DNA from: JAWOLE01 sp035263845
Lineage (GTDB): Bacteria; Acidobacteriota; Thermoanaerobaculia; UBA5066; Gp7-AA6
DNA: 64,000 nt
Assembly (NCBI GenBank): GCA_035263845.1
Contig: DATFQY010000056.1
Span: 5,748 to 69,747, forward strand
Direction: 5' to 3'
A program made the translations under genes and the position numbers. Positions 27,790 through 36,740 of this stretch are shown here, one piece after another (the first letter of the stretch is position 1; the number at the start of each line of letters is the position of its first letter). The notes under the pieces were generated by a model, which saw nothing but the letters and a program-made list of their open reading frames with translations, was not told the DNA's origin and searched no databases.

Positions 27790-28827
27790 ATGATCGAAGT
27801 TCAGAGCCTGACCAAGAGATACGGAACGCACGCCGCGGTCGAGGAGGTGACCTTCTCCGTCGCTCAGGGGGAGATCGTCGGTTTCCTCGGGCCCAACGGG
27901 GCCGGCAAGACCACCACGATGCGCTGCCTGACCGGCTTCCTGCCTCCGAGCGAGGGATCCGCCCGGGTCGCCGGGCACGACATCGTCTCGGACTCGCGCA
28001 GCGCCCGGGCCAACACCGGGTACCTCCCCGAGTCCGCCGCGCTCTACCCCGAGATGCGGGTGCGCGAGTACCTCGCCTACCGGGCGCGGCTGGAGGGGAT
28101 CAAGGCATCCGAGATCCTCGACCGCGTCGAGGAGATCGTCGGGCTTTGCCTGCTCGAAGAAGTCGCCGACCGGAAGGTCGAGAACCTCTCGCGCGGGTAT
28201 CGCCAGCGGACCGCTCTCGCGGGCTCGCTGGTGCACCAGCCGCCGGTCCTGATCCTCGACGAGCCGACGGTGGGGCTCGACCCGGCCCAGATCATCAAGA
28301 TCCGGGAGACGATCCGCGTCCTCGGGCGCGAGCGGGCCGTGCTCCTCTCGACGCACATCCTTCCCGAGGTGGACGCCGTCTGCGACCGGGTCCTGATCAT
28401 CGACCGGGGGAGGATCGTCGCGGAGGGAACGCCCGAGGAGCTGCGCCGGCGCCTCGCGGGAACCCCCGTCGTCCGCGCCGCCTTCCGGGGCGAGGTCTCC
28501 TCGGTCGAGGCGCTCGGAGCGATCCCGGGCGTCGTCTCCGCGCAGCAGACGCCGGGAGTGGGCGAGACCCGGGTCCGGGTGGAGTGTGCCGAGGGCGCGG
28601 AGGTCTCCGAGGAGATTTTCCGCCTGGCGGTCTCGAAGGGGTGGGTCCTGCGGGAGCTCTCGCGGGAATCCGTCTCCCTCGAGGACGTCTTCGTCCGGCT
28701 GACGCACCACGAGGAGGCCGAGGCGGCGCCGCCGGAAGAGGCCGCCTCGGGAGAGGAACCGCTCGCGGGAGAAGCGCCGGAAGAGGCGGCCGCTTCCCGC
28801 GGGGAGTCGGCGAGGATCGAGTCGTGA
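27790..28827 (+). CDS. ABC transporter ATP-binding protein, GldA-like
   Basis: Cytoplasmic ATPase of a four-gene ABC module. Walker A GPNGAGKTT lies near residues 37-45, the signature is the divergent LSRGYRQRTALAGSL, and Walker B is LILDEPTVGLDP. The C-terminal extension (about residues 225-345) ends in a Glu/Ala-rich tail. The order ATPase, ABC-2 permease, GldG-like and DUF4340 protein matches Gld-like exporters. It overlaps the permease by GTGA. The transported substrate is unknown, and gliding is not implied. Confidence 0.9.
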   Translation: MIEVQSLTKRYGTHAAVEEVTFSVAQGEIVGFLGPNGAGKTTTMRCLTGFLPPSEGSARVAGHDIVSDSRSARANTGYLPESAALYPEMRVREYLAYRARLEGIKASEILDRVEEIVGLCLLEEVADRKVENLSRGYRQRTALAGSLVHQPPVLILDEPTVGLDPAQIIKIRETIRVLGRERAVLLSTHILPEVDAVCDRVLIIDRGRIVAEGTPEELRRRLAGTPVVRAAFRGEVSSVEALGAIPGVVSAQQTPGVGETRVRVECAEGAEVSEEIFRLAVSKGWVLRELSRESVSLEDVFVRLTHHEEAEAAPPEEAASGEEPLAGEAPEEAAASRGESARIES

Positions 28828-29564
28828 GGAAGTTCCTGGCGATCGTCGCCCGGGAGTGGCGCGCGTACTTCTTCTCGCCGCTTGCCTACGTCATCGTGGC
28901 CGCGTTCCTCGTCATGAACGGCCTGATCTTCTACGCCATCGTCAACTTTCTGAATTCCCCCAACGCCCCGAAGGGCCAGGCGCTGCCGTACCTCTTCACG
29001 AACTACTACTTCTGGATCTTCAACCTCTTCGTTGTGCCGATCATCGCCATGCGCCTCTTCGCGGAGGAGAGGAAGAGCGGCACGATCGAGATCCTCCTGA
29101 CGTCCCCGGTGAGCGAGACCGAGGTCGTCCTGGGCAAGTTCGTCGGGGCGCTCGGGTTCTTCCTGACGCTCTGGGCGCCGACTCTCATCTACGTCTGGAT
29201 CCTGCGCTCCCAGATCCCGATTGACCTGGGCCCCGTCGGCGCGGGTTACCTGGGGATCGTCCTGCTCGGCGGGTACTTCCTCTCGGTCGGGACCTTCGCC
29301 TCGACCCTGACGAAGAACCAGATCGTGGCGGCGATCCTGGCCTTCGGAATGCTCATCCCGATCTTCTCGACGGGCCTGGCCGAGTCCATGATCACGGACC
29401 CGTCCAAGCGCGACCTCATGACCTACTTCAACCTCTGGGACCACATGGAGGACTTCGCCCGGGGGATCGTGGACTCGCGGCGGGTCATTTACTACCTCTC
29501 GGCGACCGCGTTCTTCCTCTTCCTCGCCGTCATCTCCCTGACGGCCAAGAAGGAGCGGCCGTGA
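28824..29564 (+). CDS. ABC-2 type permease, GldF-like
   Basis: A 246-residue inner-membrane protein with six predicted helices, beginning RKFLAIVAREWRAYFFSPLA and containing EERKSGTIEILLTSPVSE, a hallmark of ABC-2 permeases of the GldF/NosY type. The GTG start lies in a GTGA overlap with the ATPase and the stop overlaps the next gene the same way, so the three are translationally coupled. Confidence 0.9.
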   Translation: MRKFLAIVAREWRAYFFSPLAYVIVAAFLVMNGLIFYAIVNFLNSPNAPKGQALPYLFTNYYFWIFNLFVVPIIAMRLFAEERKSGTIEILLTSPVSETEVVLGKFVGALGFFLTLWAPTLIYVWILRSQIPIDLGPVGAGYLGIVLLGGYFLSVGTFASTLTKNQIVAAILAFGMLIPIFSTGLAESMITDPSKRDLMTYFNLWDHMEDFARGIVDSRRVIYYLSATAFFLFLAVISLTAKKERP

Positions 29565-31030
29565 GGAGCCGCATTCGGACCGTCCGCGCGGGCACGAGCG
29601 CGGCCGGGATCGTGCTCGTCCTGCTGCTGGCCGTCGGCGCCAACTACCTCGGCGCCCGGCACTGGTGGCGCGGCGACTGGACGAGGGCGCGGATTTTCTC
29701 GCTCTCAGAGACGACGCGGAAGGTCCTCGCCGGCCTGACCAAGCCCGTGCAGGTGACCGTCTTCATGACGCGGGGGTCGCGCCTTTACCAGCCGGTCTCG
29801 GAGCTTCTCCACCGCTACCGCGCGGCGTCGACCAAGATCGAGGTCGAGTTCCTGGACCCGGAGCGCAACCCGCTCCGCGCCCAGGCCCTCGTCAAGGAGT
29901 TCCAGGTCCGGCAGAACACGGTGGTCTTCCGTGCCGGCGACCGCAAGAAGTACGTCGAGGAAGACAAGATCGCCGAGTTCGACTACACCGGCATCCAGCA
30001 GGGGGCCACGCCGCAGGTCAAGTCGTTCCGCGGGGAAGAGGCCTTCACCTCCGCGATCCTGGACGTCACCGAGAAGAACACTACCAAGGTGTACTTCACG
30101 GCCGGGCACGGCGAGCCGAAGTTCGACTCCAAGGAGCGGGGCCGTGGGTTTGCCGAGGCCAAGCAGCTCCTGGAGCGCTCCAACTACACCGTGGCGACGT
30201 GGGACTCGCTGGGCAAGGACGCCGTTCCCGCCGACGCCGCGGTCGTCATCATCGCCGGCCCGCGGGCGGCCTTTCTCGCCCCGGAGCTCGGCGCGTTGAA
30301 GAAGTACGCCCAGGACGGAGGGCGCGTCCTCCTCCTCGCGGACCCGGTCCTCCCCGAGACGGGCGCGCCGCCTCCGGACCTCGGCCTCTCCGATTTCCTG
30401 GCGCCGTACGGAATCCGGCTCGACAATGACATCGTCATCGACCCGGCCAACGCGGTACCGATGGTCGGGCCCGAGACCCTGATCGCCAACGACTACGGGC
30501 TCCACCAGATCGTCACGTCGCTGGCCTCGGAGGGCCTGCCGGTCGTCTTCCCGCTCGCGCGCTCCGTCTTCAAGCCCGAGAAGGTGCCCGACGGGTACCT
30601 CGAGCTGATGATCGTGGACACGACCAAGGACGGCTGGGGAGAGACCTCGCTGAACAAGCTCGACGCCGTCAAGAAGGACCCGGAGGACGTGCAGGGCCCG
30701 GTGCCCATCGCGATCTCCGTCGAGTGGGTCCAGAAAGACAAGGACGGCAAGGCGCCGGCGCATCCCTTCCGGATGCTCGTGGTCGGCAACTCGCGGTTCG
30801 TCGCCAACGGCAACATCAACAACGGCGGCAACACCAACCTCTTCCTGAACGCCGTCAACTGGCTGGCCGGGCACGAGCGCCTCGTCGGGATCGCGCCCAA
30901 GACGCCGGAGCAGGCCGCGCTGACGCTCACGCGCGCCCAGGTCAACCGAATCGGTCTTTTCGCGATCGCGGGAATGCCGGCCTTCGCGATCGTCATCGGG
31001 GTCTGGGTCTGGTACCGCCGCCGCGACTAG
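29561..31030 (+). CDS. GldG-like ABC-associated membrane protein
   Basis: Predicted periplasm-facing component of the ABC module, 489 residues. A helix at about 12-32 and one near the C-terminus (about 465-485) flank a large soluble domain of the ABC_transp_aux/GldG type: FSLSETTRKVLAGLTKPVQV, LDPERNPLRAQ and TAGHGEPKFD are characteristic. The start is GTG in a GTGA overlap with the permease. It probably couples a periplasmic ligand to the transporter; the ligand is not evident. Confidence 0.88.
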   Translation: MRSRIRTVRAGTSAAGIVLVLLLAVGANYLGARHWWRGDWTRARIFSLSETTRKVLAGLTKPVQVTVFMTRGSRLYQPVSELLHRYRAASTKIEVEFLDPERNPLRAQALVKEFQVRQNTVVFRAGDRKKYVEEDKIAEFDYTGIQQGATPQVKSFRGEEAFTSAILDVTEKNTTKVYFTAGHGEPKFDSKERGRGFAEAKQLLERSNYTVATWDSLGKDAVPADAAVVIIAGPRAAFLAPELGALKKYAQDGGRVLLLADPVLPETGAPPPDLGLSDFLAPYGIRLDNDIVIDPANAVPMVGPETLIANDYGLHQIVTSLASEGLPVVFPLARSVFKPEKVPDGYLELMIVDTTKDGWGETSLNKLDAVKKDPEDVQGPVPIAISVEWVQKDKDGKAPAHPFRMLVVGNSRFVANGNINNGGNTNLFLNAVNWLAGHERLVGIAPKTPEQAALTLTRAQVNRIGLFAIAGMPAFAIVIGVWVWYRRRD

Positions 31031-31058
31031 TGGCGGGCGGCGACTCCAGGCGGCATCC

Positions 31059-32459
31059 ATGACTTCGCGCAAGCTCATCGTCCTGACGGCGCTCGTCATC
31101 GCGCTCTTCGCGTTCGTTTTCTTCTTCGAGCGCAAGCTCCCATCGACGACCGAGCGCAAGCAGAAGGGGGACCTCGTCTGGGAGATCCCGGAGGAGCAGG
31201 TCCAGTCCGTCAAGCTGGAGAAGGGCGGAGCCGTCCTCGAGCTCGACCGGGCCGGCGAGAAGAGCTGGAGGCTGGTGAAGCCCGACACCTATCCCGCCGA
31301 CGGGTTCGCCGCCTCCGACGTCGTCTCGCAGCTGGCGAGGCTGCGCCGCACGAGCCCCGACTCCGCCGAGGCCAAGCCCGAGGACTACGGCCTGAAGACC
31401 CCGTTGGTCAAGGCGACGATCACCTGGAAGGACGACAAGAACCCGGGCAAGCCGTCCTCCCGGATCGTCGAGGTCGGCATCGACATCCCCGGGACCGAAA
31501 CGACCGCGGCGCGCGCGGGAGGCGCCGGGCCGGTGCTCTTCGTGTCGACGAACCTCGCGCTGGCCGTCAAGAAGACCGCCGACGAGTTCAAGAGCCGCGA
31601 GGTCTTCGGGCCGAACAACCCGGACAACTCCCGGCTCGACGTGGACCGCGGCCGCGGCCGGTTGTCGCTGGCGAAGAAGGACGGGGCGTGGTGGTTGAAG
31701 CAGCCGCTCTCCGACCTCGCGGACAACGACGCGGTGGAGAAGCTCATCTCCTCCATGACGGCTTTGAAGGTCATCGACTTCGTGCCCTCGCCTCCGGGGC
31801 AGGGGCTGGCGTCCCTGGGGCTGTCGCCGCCGCTCTTCCACGTCGTCCTGGCGGACGCGAAGGGGCCGGGCGTCACGGTGGACTTCGGTGCGTCCAAGGC
31901 GGACGGCAACTCCGTCTACGGCCGCCGTGAGAACCAGGTCTTCACGGTCGCGAGCACCGTCACCGAGGACCTGACCCGGGAAGCGGAGGCCTTCCGGGAG
32001 CCGAAGCTGGTGCGTTTCGACCGGAGCCTCGTGACGTCCATCGAGGGCGTCTTCCCGAAGACGAAGTACCTCTTCGAGAGGAAGCAGGATGGCTGGACGC
32101 TCGGCGGCAAGACCATCGTCGCCTCCTCGGTGGATGACCTGATGTCGGCGCTCCTGGACTTGAAGAGCCGCTCCTTCGGCGACGAGGCCCGCGCGAAGGC
32201 ACTCGGGGACCGGCAACCGGCCGCGACCGTGACGATCAAGGTCTCCTCGGGAGAGCCGTGGACGATCAAGATCTACCCGGAATCCCTGCAGGCCGAGGCG
32301 GTGGTCTCCCCGCGCTCCGGCTCTCTCGTGCTGGCCGCCGACGCGCCCGCGACCGTCGAGGGCGCCTTCCAGAAGGCTGCGACACCGCCGACGCCGGCGC
32401 CGGCGCCGGTGTACACGCCGACGATCCCTGCGCTGCCCCCCAAGCCGTCGAAGAGGTAA
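31059..32459 (+). CDS. DUF4340-domain protein of the Gld-like module
   Basis: A 466-residue protein with an N-terminal helix (about 5-23, LIVLTALVIALFAFVFFFE) and a long beta-rich periplasmic region. The pattern IPEEQVQSVKLEKGGAVLEL, WRLVKPDTYPADG and repeated 'GL..P....V' units is that of DUF4340, commonly next to GldG. The tail is Pro/Ala-rich (PTPAPAPVYTPTIPALPP). It is the last gene of the module, 28 bases after the GldG-like gene. Confidence 0.85.
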   Translation: MTSRKLIVLTALVIALFAFVFFFERKLPSTTERKQKGDLVWEIPEEQVQSVKLEKGGAVLELDRAGEKSWRLVKPDTYPADGFAASDVVSQLARLRRTSPDSAEAKPEDYGLKTPLVKATITWKDDKNPGKPSSRIVEVGIDIPGTETTAARAGGAGPVLFVSTNLALAVKKTADEFKSREVFGPNNPDNSRLDVDRGRGRLSLAKKDGAWWLKQPLSDLADNDAVEKLISSMTALKVIDFVPSPPGQGLASLGLSPPLFHVVLADAKGPGVTVDFGASKADGNSVYGRRENQVFTVASTVTEDLTREAEAFREPKLVRFDRSLVTSIEGVFPKTKYLFERKQDGWTLGGKTIVASSVDDLMSALLDLKSRSFGDEARAKALGDRQPAATVTIKVSSGEPWTIKIYPESLQAEAVVSPRSGSLVLAADAPATVEGAFQKAATPPTPAPAPVYTPTIPALPPKPSKR

Positions 32460-32480
32460 GGAGACCCGTCTCCCTACTCT
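32460..32480. terminator. Possible weak terminator between convergent genes
   Basis: GGAGAC-CC-GTCTCC followed by CTACTCTTTT. The stem is only 6 bp with a 2-base loop, so this is tentative. Confidence 0.3.
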
Positions 32481-32482
32481 TT

Positions 32483-33922
32483 TCAGCGGCGGCGTCCGGT
32501 CCTGTGCGGGGGTTTCTGGTCTGCCTCGGCCTCGAGCTCGGCGATCCGCTTCTTGCGCTGCTGCTCCTTCTGGTCGACGACGCTCGTCTTCTTCTGCTTT
32601 GCTTTGTGGAACGTCGTGGACATCGAGAGGAGCATCGCGTAGCCCCTCGGAGGCTTGATCCGGCGGGCCGTCGCGCCCCAGAACTTCGTCTTCTTGAACC
32701 GGGCCTCGGACAGGTCTGCGTTGGCCAGGTCCGCGCCCTTCAGGGTCGCGTGGGAAAAGTCGGCGCCGATCGCCCGCGCGAAGCGCAGGTCCGCCTCCTC
32801 CAGGGTCGCCTCCCGGAAGTTCGCCCCCACCAGCAGCGTGCCCGACAGGTCTGTGTCGAACGCCCGGCACGCAGACAGGTTGGCGCGCTTGAGGTTGGCG
32901 AGCCGGAAGTTGCCGAACGAGAGGTCGGCCTTCGAGAAGTTGACCTCCTGGGCCTGGGCCTCCGAGACGTCGGTCTTGGCGAAGCGGGCGCCGACGAAGG
33001 AGTAGGGCCTCAGGTTCGTTCGCGAGAAGTTCGCCTTGGAGAGGTCGGCGCCCTGGAAGTTGGCGCTCTCGAACCGGGCTGAGCGCATGTCCACCTCGGT
33101 CAGCTTGGCGTCCGCGAAGCTGACGTCTCGCCCGACGGCGTCGAGCAGGATCGCCTTCTTCAGGTCCGCCTTCCGGACCCTCGCCCGGTCGAAGCTCGCC
33201 CCGGTGAAGTCGGTCTCGATGGCCGAGACCAGCTCCATGTCCGCCTCGGCGAAGTCTGCGCCCTCGCAGTTGGCGGCGTTCAGGGCGGCCTGGCGGAGGA
33301 TCGCCTTGACGAACTTCGCGCGGCGCAGGTCCGCCCCCGTCAGGTCCGCTGCCTTCAGGTTCGCCCCCTCGAAGTTCGCGTTGGGAAACGACCCGCGCGC
33401 GAGCGAGACGCCCTCGAAGAGACACCGCGACAGGTCCGCTCCGTCGAAGTGCGCGCCGGCGGTCTTTACGCCGCGGAAGGAGACGTCCCCCAGCGCCGTG
33501 CCGGCGAAGTTCGCCTCGGTCAGGTCCGCGCCGTCCATCCGGGCCCGGAAGAGGTCGGCGCCCGCGAGGTTGGCGCCGACGAAGGAGCAGCTCTGCACCG
33601 ACGCCGATCGGAACCGCGCTCCCGCCAGGAACGCGCCCTTGAAGTTCAGGAAGTCGAGCATGCAGTGGTCGAAGATCGCCCCCGGCGCGGAGGCCCCGTC
33701 CACGCGGGCGTCCACGAGGACCGCCCGCGAGAGATCCGCCCCCGAGAGCTCCGCTCCGCACAGGTTCACGCGCGAGAGGTCGGCCCGCTTGAGGTCCTTT
33801 CCAGACAGGTTCTTTTGCGAGAAGTCCGAGTCGGTCAGGTCGGGCGTGACGTTGCCGTTGCGCGAGCGCCACGCGTTCCACTCGTCGGACTGAAGCAGGG
33901 CGAGATGTTCCGGATTGGCCAC
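32483..33922 (-). CDS. Large pentapeptide-repeat protein
   Basis: A 479-residue protein made mostly of A(D/N)LxX pentapeptides from about residue 30 to 425 (for example LKRADLSRVNLCGAELSGAD), expected to form a right-handed quadrilateral beta-helix some 75 repeats long. The N-terminus LALLQSDEWNAWRSRNGN is a short cap, and the C-terminus is a basic, Lys/Gln-rich tail (TFHKAKQKKTSVVDQ; ending HRTGRRR). No signal peptide is seen, so a cytoplasmic location is inferred. Proteins of this class can mimic DNA, but the biological role is not predictable. GTG start, TACAAT 6 bases upstream. Confidence 0.92.
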   Translation of the reverse strand: MANPEHLALLQSDEWNAWRSRNGNVTPDLTDSDFSQKNLSGKDLKRADLSRVNLCGAELSGADLSRAVLVDARVDGASAPGAIFDHCMLDFLNFKGAFLAGARFRSASVQSCSFVGANLAGADLFRARMDGADLTEANFAGTALGDVSFRGVKTAGAHFDGADLSRCLFEGVSLARGSFPNANFEGANLKAADLTGADLRRAKFVKAILRQAALNAANCEGADFAEADMELVSAIETDFTGASFDRARVRKADLKKAILLDAVGRDVSFADAKLTEVDMRSARFESANFQGADLSKANFSRTNLRPYSFVGARFAKTDVSEAQAQEVNFSKADLSFGNFRLANLKRANLSACRAFDTDLSGTLLVGANFREATLEEADLRFARAIGADFSHATLKGADLANADLSEARFKKTKFWGATARRIKPPRGYAMLLSMSTTFHKAKQKKTSVVDQKEQQRKKRIAELEAEADQKPPHRTGRRR

Positions 33923-33928
33923 TGGCCG

Positions 33929-33934
33929 ATTGTA
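33929..33934 (-). promoter_or_regulatory. Predicted -10 box of the pentapeptide-repeat gene (leaderless)
   Basis: Minus-strand TACAAT ends 6 bases before the GTG. It faces an identical box for the AAA gene 28 bases away, so the two promoters must overlap. Confidence 0.55.
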
Positions 33935-33962
33935 CGGGAAGACGGGAATCGGAAGCCCGCGT

Positions 33963-33968
33963 TACAAT
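33963..33968 (+). promoter_or_regulatory. Predicted -10 box of the AAA ATPase gene (leaderless)
   Basis: TACAAT ends 8 bases before ATG 33977, back to back with the identical divergent box at 33929-33934. Confidence 0.55.
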
Positions 33969-33976
33969 CGTCTCAA

Positions 33977-35476
33977 ATGAGCACCGTCGTTCCCCTCGTG
34001 GCGGCGCCGCCGAAGGCGACCGACAGGATCCGGCGCGCCCTCCAGGGCGGCCATCCGATCCTGTTCGTGCAGACATGGGAGGAGGCGCGGGTCGAGCGCC
34101 TGGCTCTGCACCTGGCCAAGACGTTTTTCGGCGCCCCGGTCCCGTGCGGGATCTGGTCGGTGGTGGACGGTCTCGTCGTGGACGGAGTGCCCGTGCCCGA
34201 GACGCGGGACCCGTTGAAGGCCCTCGAGACGATCCTCCAGGCGCCGGGAAAGGGCTTCTATCTCCTCAAGGACTTCCCGACGTCCCCCGACGGGCGGCCC
34301 GAGATCGTCCGGCGGCTGCGCGACCTCTACCGCGGCCTGAAGGACCGCGGACGCCACGTCCTGCTGGTCTCGCCGCGGCTGTCCATTCCGGAGGAGGCCA
34401 AGAAGGAGATCTTCGTCGTCGAGTACGAGCTGCCCGACGACGCGGAGATCTCCCGGATCATCGAGGGGATCATGCGGCGCCGGCAGGGCGCGGTTCTGGA
34501 CGACGCCGCGGTCCGGCGGCTCTCGCTGGCGATGCGCGGTCTGACCGCCGACGAGATCGGCCACGTCCTCTCCAAGGTCTTCGCCCAGCGGCAGGTCTTC
34601 GACGAGGCCGCGTTTCTCGAGGTCCTCGCCGAGAAGGAGCAGATGTCCAAGAAGGAGGGGGTGCTCGAGTTCGTCCCCCCGCGCTTCAACATCGAGGACA
34701 TCGGCGGCTACGACACGCTGAAGACCTGGCTCTTGAAGCGCCGCACGCTCTTCTCCAAGGAGGCCCTCGACGCCGGCATCCCGATCCCCCGCGGCGTCCT
34801 GCTGATGGGGATCTCGGGGTGCGGCAAGAGCCTGGCGGTCAAGACGATCTCGACGCTGTGGAACCTTCCCCTCTTCCGGCTCGACATGAACGCCATCTTC
34901 GGGACGCCCAATCCCGAGGCGACGTTCTTGAAGGCGCTGCGCTCCGTCGAAGCGGTGTCGCCGGCGGTGCTGTGGATCGACGAGATCGAGATGGGCGTGG
35001 GCGGCTACCGGGAGGGGGGCGACGCCTCGATGTCCCGCATCTTCTCGGGGTTCCTGACCTGGATGCAGGAGAAGAGCGCGCTCGTCTTCGTCGCGGCGAC
35101 CGCCAACCGGATCCAGCTCCTTCCCGCCGAGGTCATCCGCAAGGGCCGCTTCGACCAGGTCTTCTTCGTGGACCTGCCCAACGAGGAGGAGCGCAAGCAG
35201 ATCTTCGGGATCCACCTGAAGAAGAACCGATGCGACCCGGGGCGCTTCGACCTGGTGTTTCTGGCCAAGGCGACCAAGGGGTGGAACGGCGCGGAGATCG
35301 AGCAGATCGTGGTCTCCTCGGTCGTGGACTCCTATTCGGAGAAGCGCACCTTGACCGAGGACGACCTCCACAAGGTGATCTCGACGACCGTCCCCCTCTC
35401 GATCACCATGGAGGACCAGATCAAGGCGATCAAGAGCTGGGCGCACGACAGGGCGCTGAACGCGTCGCGGCCCTAG
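33977..35476 (+). CDS. AAA+ ATPase, Ycf46-like
   Basis: A 499-residue cytoplasmic ATPase. The N-terminal half (about 1-230) lacks motifs and is probably the family's degenerate AAA domain; the C-terminal half has Walker A GISGCGKS at 278-285, Walker B VLWIDEIE at 331-338, and ATANRIQLLP with RKGRFDQVFFVDLP downstream, the classical AAA pattern. It matches the Ycf46 family found in plastids and many bacteria, whose function is poorly defined. It is divergent from the pentapeptide-repeat gene, only 54 bases apart start to start, which suggests co-regulation. Confidence 0.88.
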   Translation: MSTVVPLVAAPPKATDRIRRALQGGHPILFVQTWEEARVERLALHLAKTFFGAPVPCGIWSVVDGLVVDGVPVPETRDPLKALETILQAPGKGFYLLKDFPTSPDGRPEIVRRLRDLYRGLKDRGRHVLLVSPRLSIPEEAKKEIFVVEYELPDDAEISRIIEGIMRRRQGAVLDDAAVRRLSLAMRGLTADEIGHVLSKVFAQRQVFDEAAFLEVLAEKEQMSKKEGVLEFVPPRFNIEDIGGYDTLKTWLLKRRTLFSKEALDAGIPIPRGVLLMGISGCGKSLAVKTISTLWNLPLFRLDMNAIFGTPNPEATFLKALRSVEAVSPAVLWIDEIEMGVGGYREGGDASMSRIFSGFLTWMQEKSALVFVAATANRIQLLPAEVIRKGRFDQVFFVDLPNEEERKQIFGIHLKKNRCDPGRFDLVFLAKATKGWNGAEIEQIVVSSVVDSYSEKRTLTEDDLHKVISTTVPLSITMEDQIKAIKSWAHDRALNASRP

Positions 35477-35487
35477 GCCGCTCGCTG

Positions 35488-35610
35488 AGTCCAGGGTCCA
35501 AGGTCCAAGGTCCAAGGTCCAAGGTCCGTCCAAGGTCTAAGGTCCAAAGTCAGACTTTTGACCTTCGACTTTCGACCGACCTCGGACTTTGGGCTCTGGA
35601 CTTTGGGCTA
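35488..35610. repeat. Tandem GGTCCAA repeat with diverged inverted tail
   Basis: Several consecutive GGTCCAA heptamers, then TAAGGTCCAAAGTC, then the opposite-sense GGACTTTGGGC twice. It fills the gap between two convergent genes and reaches the stop codon of the LON-domain gene. Confidence 0.85.
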
Positions 35611-36252
35611 ATTTCGTCGAACGTCCAGGTCGGTCGGCCGATACGGCGCCAGGAAGCGGATCCTTCCCTCCCACTCCGACATCCTCGCGATCAGGGAATC
35701 GAAGCGGGCCGCGAGGGAGTCCGTCTCGAGCAGCGCCTGGAGCTCCGGCGGCGTGTGGCGGAGCCGCAGCGCCATCTCCGAGGCGAAGCGCTCCGCCGAG
35801 AGGGATTCCTCCGGCATCGGGGGCAGCTCGAGGCTGCCGCGCAGGCTCTCGAACAACCCGGCGGCACGTCCTCGGGCGCGGGTCTCGTCGTCCTCGCCCG
35901 GGAACGGGACGGATGCGATCTCTTCGACCTTCGCGACCCGGTAAGGGGTGGCGCGATCTTCTTCCTGAAGGATGCGGTAGCGAAACCGGCTCTCGAGAAG
36001 GATGTTGTACCGGCCGTCCGGGAGCTTCTCGGACTCGACGATCTCCCCGGCGCCGCCCACCGAGTGGATCCGCGGGTTCCCGGCCGCTTCCTCCCAGCCC
36101 GGCTCGAGCATCGCCATCCCGATCGTCCGGTCGCCCTCGAGCGCGTCGGCAACCATCTGGCGGTATCTCGGCTCGAAGATGTGCAGGGGAAGGAGCGTCC
36201 CCGGAAGCAGCACGACCTCCGGCAGCGGGAAGAGCCGGATCACCCGGCTCAT
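35608..36252 (-). CDS. LON N-terminal substrate-binding domain protein
   Basis: A 214-residue protein equal to the LON N-terminal (PUA-like) domain without ATPase or protease: RLFPLPEVVLLPGTLLPLHIFEPRYRQM followed by IGMAML and an all-helical end (MALRLRHTPPELQALLETD). Stand-alone members are widespread and of unclear function, possibly a protease adaptor. The ATG overlaps the cytochrome c stop by 4 bases (ATGA). Confidence 0.9.
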   Translation of the reverse strand: MSRVIRLFPLPEVVLLPGTLLPLHIFEPRYRQMVADALEGDRTIGMAMLEPGWEEAAGNPRIHSVGGAGEIVESEKLPDGRYNILLESRFRYRILQEEDRATPYRVAKVEEIASVPFPGEDDETRARGRAAGLFESLRGSLELPPMPEESLSAERFASEMALRLRHTPPELQALLETDSLAARFDSLIARMSEWEGRIRFLAPYRPTDLDVRRN

Positions 36253-36641
36253 CGCTTATCGCCTCCCGCTTCCCGCTTCTTCTCCGCGGCCCGGGCCAGC
36301 TCCAGCACGTACGCCGCCGTCTGGCGAATCTCCTCGTCGGTCAACTTGCCCTCGAACTTCGGCATCGGGTCGCGGCCCTTGCGGATCTGGCGCTCGATCG
36401 CCTCCTCGCTGCCGTCGGAGCGCCAGACGCCGTCGATCAGGTTCGCGTACTTGAACCGGCTGGCCGTCACCGTGTTGCCGTCGCCGTTGCGGTTGTGGCA
36501 GGACACGCACTTGCGCTCGAAGATCCGCTGGCCGGCGGCGAGGTCTCCCGAGAGGCCGTCTCCGACGGGAAGGGACTGCTCGCTGCCGCAGGACACGGCC
36601 GCCAGCGCCGCGAGAAGGAGAATGGCTTTGACCCGGGCCAC
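36249..36641 (-). CDS. Lipoprotein cytochrome c, class I
   Basis: A periplasmic electron carrier of 130 residues. A lipoprotein signal ends at C18 (AALAAVSC), and a single heme site C45-VS-C48-H49 is followed by the likely Met ligand in GRDPMPKFEG. LTDEEIRQTAAYVLEL is the typical C-terminal helix of class I c-type cytochromes. GTG start. It forms a two-gene unit with the LON-domain gene and is divergent from ferredoxin. Confidence 0.9.
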   Translation of the reverse strand: MARVKAILLLAALAAVSCGSEQSLPVGDGLSGDLAAGQRIFERKCVSCHNRNGDGNTVTASRFKYANLIDGVWRSDGSEEAIERQIRKGRDPMPKFEGKLTDEEIRQTAAYVLELARAAEKKREAGGDKR

Positions 36642-36740
36642 GAACCCGAGTCTACCGACGATTCCCTCGAATCCGCCCCGCCGCTAATCTGCGTCTAAAA
36701 AGCGCGCAACCGCGCCGGCGACCCCTGATACCTTCTCCAC

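Noticed and set aside
30993..34076. Minus-strand frame of about 1030 codons through the DUF4340 and pentapeptide genes
   Set aside because: Its frame differs from the real pentapeptide-repeat frame, and it has only Arg/Gly-rich sequence.
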